This document shows positions 1 through 11,762 of a stretch of 64,000 bases of DNA, piece after piece (positions within the stretch are counted from its first letter, which is position 1; the number at the start of each line of letters is the position of its first letter). Source of the stretch: Apis mellifera. Its lineage: Eukaryota > Arthropoda > Insecta > Hymenoptera > Apidae. The notes below the pieces were generated by a model. It was given only the letters and a program-made list of their open reading frames with translations. It did not search any database and was not told where the DNA came from. The DNA lies in the NCBI RefSeq assembly GCF_003254395.2, contig NC_037646.1, forward strand, positions 744,001 to 808,000. The letters are read 5' to 3'. Made by a program: the position numbers and the translations under genes.

Positions 1-3000
1 TGCCTATGTCACTATACCTATAATTTTCCGTTTTCAAAAATTTTGTATATAATTTTGTTATTCCCACATTTACACTCATATGACTTTTCTATTTTTTTAT
101 TTCTATTTCTATTCCAATAATTTTTATTCTCTTCTTATTTTTTCATAGCTACGCTATGTTACATTTTAATTTTAATTGCCAAACAATTTAATTACTCAAG
201 GAATTAATGCAATTAAAAACTTATTTAATTAAATTAAATATCGTCATTAACTATAGATTTAATTAGATTTAATGAAATCGAATACAACATATTTATCAAA
301 TAATTTGACAGATCTGAAATTTTCAAAAAAGTTCGTGAAGCTTTAAAAAAAATGTCAAGTATAATAAAATAAAGATTATTATAATTATTCTAATTATTTT
401 TTATAATCAATTATAGTAAAGATTAAAATATAATTCCAGATATATCCAAATCTACTGGATAGATAGTATTCAATGTATTAATTATTTATGTTTGTATTAA
501 TTACTGATATTAAATATATGATATGAGACTGAAAATTTTTTATTTCGTTTTTAAAAATTTCAATTTTGAAAAATAATAATTGAATGATGTTAAAATTTTA
601 CTTTAAGATCCATCACCTTATCAATTTCAATTTTTTGTGACAATATAATTAATTTTTAATTAAAACTGACAATAAAATAAATGTGTATTTTTTATTTAAT
701 CGTTAATTAATATAAATAATTAATGATAGTATATATTTAATTACCATTGATTAAAGTATTTAAATTATTTTATTGAAGAGGCAATTAGCAATAGCCATGT
801 GTTGACTTAGTTGTAATGATGACAAAACATTGTGATAAAAAATTCCTAGTGGAAATAATTTATATTCAAAAATTCTACATAATAATTTATATATTTTTTT
901 AAAGAATAATACAGTCATATAAATGCTAATTTATGATTTTTTTTAAGATATCATATCTGTTTCGCTTTATTTAATACAAAATTAACTTCTGCTTATGACT
1001 TATGATATATATACTATATAAACCGGTATTAACTTTTGTCATTGTTTTGACCTCTAAGATATTTTATTTGAAAGATCTTTCAAAAATATCATACAACATT
1101 ATTAATATTCTGCACGAGTCTAATTATCTGATGAAAATTAAAATTAAATATTTTTTAGCGAATAATTATTTTGTACTAAAGCAAGCAGTTTTGCAAACTA
1201 TATAATATGCCATGAAAAAAAGAGCATCTCTATTTTAAAAGAATTTTTCTACCATTTTGATTAATGGAAAAAGTGCTTTTAGAAAATTATTTGTTATAAA
1301 ATGAAGTTTAATTAGCATAAAATTTAGCATAAAATAAAGCATAACAATTAAGAATATTCATTGTAATTACTATAATAACAATATTTAACAATATTCGATT
1401 TAATAAAATTCTGTTCTATTCCTTCCACGAAAAATATATAATAGATTGTAAATATATAATAAATATATAATTATAAGTTTAAATAAGATAAAAAATAAAT
1501 TCATTTAAAATAAAAATGTTTGTAAATAAATTCTGGTATTTATTTGAGAGATACAAAATTTTTAAAAATGTCAAAATTTTGAAAATTAATTTCACATTCT
1601 TATAGAGATTTTCCATTAATAAAAAAATTTTTTTATATATTTTATTTTATATATTTTTTTTATATATTTTACAAATATTGAATGCAGTAATATTTTTTTA
1701 ATATTATTTTAAATTTAATTTCAAATTAACATATCTCATTTTTTAATCCCATTTTTTTATCCTATTTAATAATAGAGTGTTTTTAATAAAATTATATATA
1801 TTTGTTTTGATTGATTGTTTTTTAATATTCAAAAAAATTCATATTTTATAGAAAAAAACAAATATACAAATATACAAATGTCCTTGAATGATTTCAATAA
1901 CCCATAGTAAATAAAAAACAATATTTTTATTAGAAACAAGCTTTATTTATATGTTTACCATTTTTATAAAAAATACGATTTGATATTTATCTATAAGTAT
2001 ACGAATATTTATGTAAATTTATTTTGATAAATATTTTAAAATTTTTTTAATGATGTCCAAATTTAATGATAGTAACGACAGTTATATAATTTATTTCTTG
2101 TTCCTTATCAATTTTTAATTAATTTAATTATATATATATTAATATAATATTCAATTGTTTATTAAATTAAAAACTTTTATTTTTATTTTTCTCAATTTTA
2201 ATATTTCAAAATATTTTTTGTATTTTGTAACTTTTTATAATTTGTAAATTATCAATTTTTTGAAAACTTATGATTATTTCTTGAAAATTCCAATTATTAA
2301 TGATTCTATATTATAATTTAAATAAAATTTATTCCAATTTTATTAAATTGTAATAATAAAATAAAAAATTAATAAAATGAAGAATCATCTAAAGTAAATA
2401 TCTTTTCTTCAATAAAAGTTCTACCATTCATATATATCATAGATATTCAATTTGACTTATTGTCAATATGACTTATTGTCATACAAATTATTATCAAAAT
2501 TAAGCTTTGTTTTTCTATGATTCTTTCAAATAAGCTCTTTTTTATTTTTCTTTTTTTTAATTATTATAATTTATATTTTTATATTATATAATATAATTTA
2601 TATTATAATATTTATATATAATATATTAAAATTTATACAAAAATTAAAATGATAATTATTCAGTAATTTATTTTGCTTTTAAAAACTAAGCAATTACTTA
2701 ATAAAAAAATAATGTACTTATGCTAACATAAAAAAATATTCAATTTTTCTATAAAATATTTTTAAATATTCATATTAATTAAATAAATAAATAAGAAACA
2801 TTTTAACGATTGAAAATATGTTATTATTTTTATAGAGATAAACAATATAAATTTTTATAAAAATTTTTATACAAAAATATCAGGTAATTATTTATTAAAT
2901 AATTTATTTATAGATAATTTATATTTTTTATATTATAGATAATATATTATAGATAAAATAAGTAAAACACCTTCACTAAAGTTAAATACATAAACAATTT

Positions 3001-3339
3001 AATTTTATTAATATATTTTAATGGAATTTTTATATACTAACTTTTATATTTTTTTTTATTTTTAGAATTTATCTTCCAAAAATTGTCTCAAAAATATATT
3101 AATATCTTATAATACTTTTGACAAAAACAGCTTTATGTGATTGACTTATTAATATATTTTTATATCTATAGTATATAAAAAATCATAATAAAATTCATAT
3201 TTTATATTCATTGCAATTATTACAATAATAATATTTAAAAATATTCGATTTAATAAAATTAATTTATATTATAAATACTTTTATAATATAAAATAACTTT
3301 TATAAAAATTTGCAATGGTGTTAAATTTTTAATTATTAT
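1..3339. other. AT-rich gene-free stretch
   Basis: I see no gene, RNA gene or recognisable transposon here. The only longer reading frame is a 67-codon plus-strand frame at 1002-1205, rich in I, L, Y, F and K. That is what chance gives in this base composition, and I do not call it a gene. The tail grades into TATTA-type simple sequence from about 3340. Confidence 0.7.
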
Positions 3340-3592
3340 TATATTATATTATATTATATTTATATATATTTATATTATATTATATTGTATTATATTGTAT
3401 TATATTGTATTATATTGTATTATATTGTATTATATTGTATTACATTGTATTACATTGTATTACATTGTATTATATTGTATTATATTGTATTATATTGTAT
3501 TATGTTGTATTATATTGTATTATATTATATTATATTGTATTATATTGTATTATATTGTATTACATTGTATTATATTATATTATATTATATTA
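3340..3592. repeat. Decameric TATTATATTG minisatellite
   Basis: The unit TATTATATTG is repeated about twenty times in register, with scattered single-base variants (TATTACATTG, TATTATGTTG). It starts and ends in pure TATTA/TATAT pentamers. Because 10 is not a multiple of 3, all three plus frames stay open and give overlapping tyrosine/isoleucine/leucine-rich frames at 3385-3612. These are artefacts of the repeat, not genes. A related pentamer-to-decamer array lies at 10.6-11.1 kb. Confidence 0.95.
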
Positions 3593-3935
3593 ATATAATA
3601 TATTATAATTAATATTATATAATGTAATATTAATATATAATATTATATTATATTATATTATATTAATATAATATATTATAATTAATATTATATAATGCAA
3701 TATTAATATATAATATTATATTATATTATATTATATTAATATAATATATTATAATTAATATTATATAATGCAATATTAATATATAATATTATATTATATT
3801 ATATTATATTAATATAATATATTATAATTAATATTATATAATCCAATATTAATATATAATATTATATTATATTATATTATATTAATATAATATATTATAA
3901 TTAATATTATATAATGCAATATTAATATATAAATA
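3593..3935. repeat. 73-base tandem repeat, about 4.5 copies
   Basis: The landmark AATGYAATATTAATATATAA recurs with starts at 3621, 3694, 3767, 3840 and 3913, an exact period of 73 bases. Copies are almost identical; the visible differences are at one or two bases next to the landmark (GT, GC, CC, GC). The high identity suggests recent amplification or ongoing homogenisation. It directly abuts the decamer array. Confidence 0.93.
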
Positions 3936-5203
3936 AATTTTCAAAAAACTATTCATTAAATATTAAATTTAAGGTTAGCAGATATACTTTACTATTTTAT
4001 TCAATATTCTTTGATATTTTGATATAAAAAAATATATTCAATTTAATATACATTAATAATATATATGTATATTAATAATTTAATATTTAATATAATATAA
4101 TTTAATATTAAATATATATATATATATATTCATTATTTTAATATATTATTATTATTATTTGTTGTTTTAATATAAATGATTTGATTTTTAAAAAACAAGT
4201 TTATATAAATCTCGATAATGTTAAAAAAATTGTAGATTCATTTGTAATACGATTTATATGATTAAATATGAAGATCTATCCTATTATATTTTTACATAAT
4301 TATGCATAAATTGGATTACTTTTTATGCAAATAAATCAATATGAGAGAAATATGTCATTAAACAATGTTCTTCTTATACATAAATAAAAGAAACTCTCAT
4401 CAGCTTGTCAATGTCATTGTCTTTTATAAACATATTATAAATGAGAAATCGAGTATCTTTTTTATTTAAATTATTAATAATTAAATATTTAATTATATTA
4501 TGGAGAAAATACAATAAAATAAAAAGTATGTACGATACAAATCGATATATCAATTGACAATAAAATTAATTTTGACGCATTACAAAATTTCATCTTTTTA
4601 ATTTCATCTTTCAAATATTATTATTCTAATTTTTACATTTATCATTATAAATAATTTTAAATTTTAATTTTGATGCAGTTTCACCACAATTGATATTCTG
4701 CATATTATATAAGCATGCTATTATATATTGCATAAGTATTGCACTTGATTTATTTTCTTTGCACGTGCAGATTAAAATTCTTTTAATATTAAGAAAGTTA
4801 ACATTTAAAGAAAATTTGAAAATTTATTTCTCTATATTGGAGAAATAAAGCAATTCAATTTCATTGAACCAAATTTATTAGAATTTATTGTACAAAATAT
4901 TTTAATGCACGTATAATATACAATATATAAGATCGAAAATATTCTAAGTATTTTAAGTTCATCTAAATATTTCTAAGATAAAAAATTCTATAAAATCTAA
5001 AAGTGTTCGGAACAAATATTGACTATCTTCTGGAAATCTAGAAGTGTTCAGAGTCTAAATAAGTCTAAATATTTCAACGAGAGTCTATTATATTCTATAA
5101 TATTCTAACACTCAAACTATTATACTATTACTATATTAGATATTATTGAGAGATTTCTTCAAAATTGTAAAAAAAAACCAGAAATAGAGCTTATGGAATA
5201 GAT
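3936..5203. other. AT-rich gene-free stretch
   Basis: Nothing gene-like was seen. Short TA runs lie near 4115-4130. The sequence becomes less AT-biased from about 5010, leading into the pocket at 5204-5362. Confidence 0.6.
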
Positions 5204-5362
5204 TCAATTCTTGAGAGACAATTTCAAATCATCCTTTTTCAGATGTGATTTAAGGAGAGAAGAAAATTGATCCTCGGTGTGACCGCAAGGCAATGTTAGA
5301 TTCAAATGGCTAGAAGTATCGAGAATAGTTATTAGAACCCATGAATTTTTGGATAATTGACT
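5204..5362 (-). pseudogene. Coding-like relic of unknown family
   Basis: On the minus strand 52 codons are open between two stops (TAA at 5363-5365, TGA at 5204-5206). The translation is unlike the surrounding AT-driven frames: it is polar and contains LPCGHTEDQF in the middle and HLKKDDLKLSLKN at the end. No methionine begins the frame. A TTCTAG-type acceptor could lie just inside it, so it might be a terminal exon, or a fragment of a transposon protein. I do not recognise the family. The pocket is clearly richer in G+C than its flanks. Confidence 0.3.
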
Positions 5363-8300
5363 TTATATATTATTAATTATTTATAAATTAGGAAATTTTT
5401 AAATTTTCTCTAGATACTTAAAATCGAATTTCTAAAAATTATAAAATCTTAAGAACTATATCTGATAGTAACATTATAAACATATTTGTAATATTGAACA
5501 CATTGACCTAATTTATAACATTTAAATATAAAATTTATTTCAATCATTTATAATAGTAAAAGTATATAATATTATGACAAAAAGCATGTAAAGATACAAC
5601 AATGTAATGTACATATACTAAATATTGAGTATTAAAAACTTCTATTAGCAAAATATTTATTATGAATAATTCAAATCAATATTGGTCTATATAGATTGTA
5701 ATTAAATTAAAAGTCAATTAATGAATATTTTGATAGTATGAGAATTTTTAGTGGTTTTCTTATTTAGTAAATATTTTTTCAAAAATTCTTTCGTATCGTG
5801 TAATCAAATATTAAATATTATAATTGCTAATTAAAATATTATAATTGTTAATTAAAAACTAAAGATAATCTTTATATATCAATAAAAAAGTGAAATATAA
5901 GTAAAAACTAATTATTATGTCACATGTTAATATTAACTAATATTTATTTAATGTTTATTTTATATTTATTAATGTTTTTTTATAACAAATAGTTTACAAA
6001 TAATTAAAATTAAATAACTTACTATTAATTAAAAAAATATCTAAATATTTAATTTTTTAAATTTGTTTAGAATAAGCAAATATATCAAAATATAATAATA
6101 TCAATAATAAAATGCATTTATTATTTAATGTAAACAAGATAATTTTTCGATTATTATAATTTTAAAAATTAATTTAAATTTTATTGATTTTCTGAGAAAT
6201 TAGAAATACAAATTTGAGCAAAAATTTAAATTCCCAAAATTAAACAATAAGTCTTGAAATAATCTACAGTTATAGTCTCATTATAGATAATATTATAATA
6301 AATAATATTATAGAAAATGAAATCTATTATAGATATACGCATCGATCAAGGAATAAAATTATTGAAAACAGTTGTAGAAAAAAAAAAATAAAAAAATTAT
6401 TGTCTTTTCAAATAAATTTTCGTTTTCGTTACTAAATTTGTAATGTTTTAAAATTTATATAAATAATATCTACTTACACAAAATTTATCTAAATCTAAAT
6501 AAATTATCATATTATTTATATAAATTTCACAAATATAATCTAAACTTTATCAAATTCACTTAAAAAAAAAGAAATAAGAATAAAATTATCAAAAATATAG
6601 TAGAAATTTATAATGAATTCATCAAAACGAAAACTAATTGAATTATTTCTATCAAAATATATTATAATATTTGACAATGTTACAATAAAATAATAATTGA
6701 CAGTGAAAAAATAGATATTATTGCTAAAGAAATACCAATTTCATCAAATAAAATTAAAATTCTCATATTATTCAAAGAATTCAACAATTAAATTGAAGAA
6801 AAATTAAAAAACTTAATTGGAGAAAAAACTAAAATTCACTGTATATTTTATCAAAATATGTCTCGATTAAGAATTAATTATAATAAAATCATATAGGAGT
6901 ATTTATTAAAAAATACAAAACTTTTTTATTACAATTATTACTTCAGCCCTATAATGATATTAATTTCTATATGAGTATTTCCTTTTAAACAAACAAAAAT
7001 TTAATATTTATTCAAATACTTTTGTAATTTCATAAAGCCATATAAAGAACAGTTTTAAACTCTTAATTGAAATAAATTTCTATCATAAAATTTTTCATAT
7101 ATAAAAATATTTTATTACTATTAGATTATTATTAATAATCTTGTTAATAAAATTTTAAATTTTAATAAAAAGAATAAAAAAGTATATTATTTTTTATTTT
7201 TAATATATGTATATACATGTATATATTTATAGTTAAAATAAATAATCATTAAAAGTTTTTATATAGTTATTTTAAAAAAATCTATAATTTTTGCAAATTA
7301 TTTTATTTAATATAGAATATATTATTACTTAAATTATTCAAAGGATGAAATTTCAAAAGCTTTGATCTTTATATTATATGTATTATATTTATTAAGAATA
7401 AAAATATTCTCTTTCAAAAAAATCTCTAACAAATTTTTAATTTTCGCTCATTATTTAATTTTCTATTTAAAAAATTATTAATTATTTTATATTATATATA
7501 ACTAATAATTATTTTAATATAAAAAGTATCTATTTTACAATAAATTAGAATATCATATTTAAATTATTTAATAAAAAATTTATTTGAAATTTCAGCACAT
7601 ATGTCTGCACTCTCATTCAAAATAACTTAACCTAATTTAACTTATATTTATATTTAATATTTAATACTAAAGTTATAATTAAATTAAATCAAACTGCATT
7701 TTGAATTTAATTCAGGAACAGATTAAATTACAGAAGGAAAATTATTTAATCAAATTCAAAATTATCATTTATTTTTTCTATAATGCATTAAGAAATATAT
7801 AGATAAGAAAAATTTTAAAAATGATTTTAAAAATTGAAATACATATAAAAATGTGTATATAAAAATGTCAGTTGACAAATATTAATTGAATTGTAAATAA
7901 TTTAATTTTACTAAATGAAGTAAATAATTTAATTTTACTAAATAAAGATAAATTGCAAAAACTACTTTTAAAATCATTTTTTTTTTTTTTAGTAAAAAAT
8001 TAATAAATAGGTTCCAAATACTTATTTCATTCAAATATTTTCTATATATATATATATATCTTCTTACTTTAGATTAAATTTGTTAATAATTATTTGTTAA
8101 TAATTATTATATTATACTTATTATTATTATACTATCAAATATAATAAAATTTATTAAATTTTTTTATCACTAATATTTCACTTCATATTAAATTTTCAAT
8201 TTTATGAAATATTGTGATCTGATTGATAATTTAAAATAAATATAATTAATTAACATAACATCACTAAATCATAATCTGAACTCAATTTTTTTCAACTTTT

Positions 8301-10592
8301 TTTATAATATTATAAATACAAATAACGACAAAAAATATATTATATTTAATTATAAATATATTACATAATATATTTTTTTATATAAGATAAGAAAATATAT
8401 GTCTTTAATGTATATTTAATAACGTATAAAAAAATAATATTTTTTTTTAATTTTTATTCTAAATTGGAAATTCAATAACTATTATAAATAAATTATAAAA
8501 ATAATTAATAAAAAAATTTTATTAAACTTTCTTGAAAAATCTTTTTAAAAAAATTATTTATTATTTATTATTTATTTATGATATTTTATAATGAACAAAA
8601 AATAATATTCAAAGTTATTTAGAATTTTATCAAGAATAATAATAAAATTAATTATATAATAGATTTATTAACATCTTATTTATTATTTTTTTTTAATTTA
8701 TATACAAAAATTTTAGGTATTCCTGCAGATCTTTCACGACATACCAGTTCAGTAACATATCGATTAAAAATAACTATTCTAAACAAAAATACAATAAATT
8801 TTACAATTAATATAATAATAAGTGTCCGAATACTTTTATCAATTTAAAATGACTGTATATGAATATTACAAAAATGCATATTTAATTAATGACAATGAAT
8901 ACAAAAATCAATATTCATCATCTTTTTATAGAACGCATATATTATAAATTTATTATAAATTATTTATCAGAAAACTTGCTAATATATTGAAATTGAATGC
9001 ACATTTCATCGATGTAAAACAGTTTTTAACATCACTGTTTAACCCTGCTATGTCCTTCAGTTATTTTTGATACGATCAAACATTTTTACTTCACTTAATA
9101 AAAAAAAATTCACTTAATATAAAAATTGTTTAATTTTATTACTGTTATTATTGTATATATTACTGTTGTTTTTTTTTTGAAATGTTAAATATCTTTTTTC
9201 TTATTCAATAAGAAATAGACACAATATTTTAAAAACTATAATAGAATTAAATTAATTAAATTAATTAAATTAATATTTATTAATATTTATTATTAATATT
9301 ATATTTATTATTAATCAGTTATGTCATTTTTTTTCATCTGATTTTATTATTTTATATTATCATTTCTAGCATTTTGAACGAAAATTTTAATGATTTGTCT
9401 AATATTTTTCAATTTTATTCTTTTTTTTTCTAATGTCTCATAATTTTATAAATTTAAAAAATTTTATAAAAAATTATATATAGTAATAAATAGTAAGTAT
9501 ATATATATAGTAATAAAAAATAGTCTAAAATACTTTTGTTTAGGACAAAGTAACAAAAAACCAAATAATTATTCTAGTTCTAATTTATAGCAGTATAATA
9601 ATGGAGTAATAAATTTCATCTTAAATTATTTTCTAAAAAATTATATTTTATTTTTATTCACAAATTGATTGCATTAAATGAAAAATAAATTTAAGAATGA
9701 AATAATGTAATAAAACAAGATATTATTAGTATAATTTTATAATTATTATTTCTTTTGCCATTACATTAATTATAATATTATTAAATTTTTAAAATTATAT
9801 AAATATCACAATATTAAATATTATATTAAATTTTATGTTAAATTTAGTATTAATTTTTCAAGTGATGCAAGAAGGAAAAAAACATATGTTATATGTATAA
9901 GTATCACGTGATAATTACGTGATTATCTGGATCGCTAATTGGCAAATAGAATATTTCATCCATAAATTTCTTATGTATCATAAATATGACAATATTAGAA
10001 ATTTAACTTATGTTGTTATGTTAAAAAAAATTTATATTATTATTCTTAAAGATATATGTGATCAAATATGATAATTAAAAAATCAATCAAAGATATTTCA
10101 CGAAACGATTTGAAAAAATTTTAGTTTATTATTTATTTATTTTATTTATTTTATATTATTTATTTTTTAGTAAATAATTTAGTAAAAAATAATTATTTGT
10201 CACTGTTATATATGAATTATAACGATTTTAAATTAAGTAAAATAATAATAATTAAGTTGAATAATATAATATAAAATATAATAATATAATGATAAAATAT
10301 AATAATAAAATATAAAATATATACATATAATTTCATCATAAAAAGCTTTCCTATTTTTTGATTATTTATATCACTTCTTTTATATAATAGTAACAAATTA
10401 TTTCTTATAAATGTCTTTCAAATCATAGATATATTTATTTATGTTTTATTTCGTATAAATTTTTATTTTCAGGTTTCTATATTCCATATTCAGATAATAT
10501 AGGATGCCTATTTAAAGTTTGAATGCTTTAATCTCAATATCTTAAAGATATTTAATATAAGACAATTGAATAATTTTATAATATTTGATTTA
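5363..10592. other. AT-rich gene-free stretch with minor motifs
   Basis: No gene was recognised. It holds a T run near 7978-7991, a short TA repeat at 8045-8060, a compositionally odd 75-base piece at 8713-8790, and a perfect 7-base inverted repeat ATCACGT/ACGTGAT at 9903-9909 and 9917-9923 that includes an E-box CACGTG. None is enough to call a functional element. Confidence 0.55.
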
Positions 10593-11115
10593 ATAATTAT
10601 AAAATATAATATATAATAAATATATAAATATAATAATATATAAATATATAAATATATAAATATATAAATATAATATATAATATATAATATAATATAATAT
10701 AATATAATATAATATAATATAATATAATATAATATAATATAATATAATATAATATAATATAATATAATATAATATAATGTAATATAATGTAATATAATAT
10801 AATATAATGTAATATAGTGTAATATAGTGTAATATAGTGTAATATAGTGTAATATAGTGTAATATAGTGTAATATAGTATAATATAGTGTAATATAGTGT
10901 AATATAGTGTAATATAGTGTAATATAGTGTAATATAGTGTAATATAGTGTAATATAGTGTAATATAATGTAATATAATGTAATATAATGTAATATAGTGT
11001 AATATAGTGTAATGTAATGTAATATAATATAATATAATATAATGTTATATAATATAATGTAATGTTATATAATATAATGTAATGTAATATAATATAATGT
11101 AATATAATATAGTAT
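10593..11115. repeat. AATAT pentamer / AATATAGTGT decamer array
   Basis: The array starts as AAATATAT-type repeats and becomes pure AATAT pentamers (about 10675-10775). From about 10811 it converts to a decamer AATATAGTGT in long register, then back to AATATAATGT and AATAT. The internal order suggests a pentamer array in which a doubled, mutated decamer unit was secondarily amplified. It is similar in construction to the 3.3-3.6 kb array. Confidence 0.95.
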
Positions 11116-11580
11116 AATTAATATAAAAACTAATAAAACTAAAAAAATTATATTACATTATCATAATATATTATAATTTTTTAAATATTATTTTTACATT
11201 TATAAAATACAAATATAAAGCACGTAATTAAAGCAATTATTTCGTAATAAGAGAAAAATTCGGATCAAGTTCGGAATCAGAAATTTTTTTTGAGTCCAAG
11301 TAAGATTTTGAAAATTTATCCAGGATATAAATTTATTCGAGTATCCTGAATTTATAATTTTGGATCTAAAAATTCAATTTGAAAATTGTCATTGTATTCA
11401 TACATGATTTTTCAAATTTATTTTAGATTTTTAAGTTTAAAAGTTTTCATATGTTATCGTGTATAGGATCCCAAAAATATGAGAACATTTATTAACTAAA
11501 GATTTCTGAGATAATTTATATAATATATTAATAATTTCAAGTAATATTTTCTTTTCTAAAAACTTTTACGATTTTGTTAA

Positions 11581-11762
11581 CGAGTTATTAATAAAAAACA
11601 TTGGCGAATCGCAGAACACGTAGCCAATCGAGTGATGATAGTGTTAGCTATGTGTCGCCGATTGAGTATAAACAAGTCCAAACCATATGTATCGAAAATA
11701 TATTAAATATAACAAATATTTTTTTATGGATAAAGAATTATATCAAATTGTATCATGAATAA
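11581..11762. other. GC-raised pocket with several open frames
   Basis: About 110 bases (11598-11705) stand out from the AT background. Two plus frames and one minus frame are open through it. One plus frame (open 11595-11759) is polar and includes NRRTRSQSSDDSVSYVSPIEYK, split here as NRRTRSQSSDDS then VSYVSPIEYK. Its SPIEYK end loosely resembles the C-terminus of IS3/rve-type integrases, but the match is too short to assign. The same DNA can fold: GGCGA (11603-11607) pairs with TCGCC (11655-11659), and CACGTAG (11617-11623) with CTATGTG (11648-11654). It could be a decayed coding fragment or a structured RNA. Confidence 0.25.

Noticed and set aside
3385..3612. Three overlapping 62- to 75-codon Y/I/L-rich proteins
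   Set aside because: They are pure products of the decamer repeat read in three frames.
9035..9085. MITE-like ACCCTGCTATGTCCTTCAG motif
   Set aside because: It resembles the edge of some insect repeats, but no matching inverted end or second copy was found in the window.
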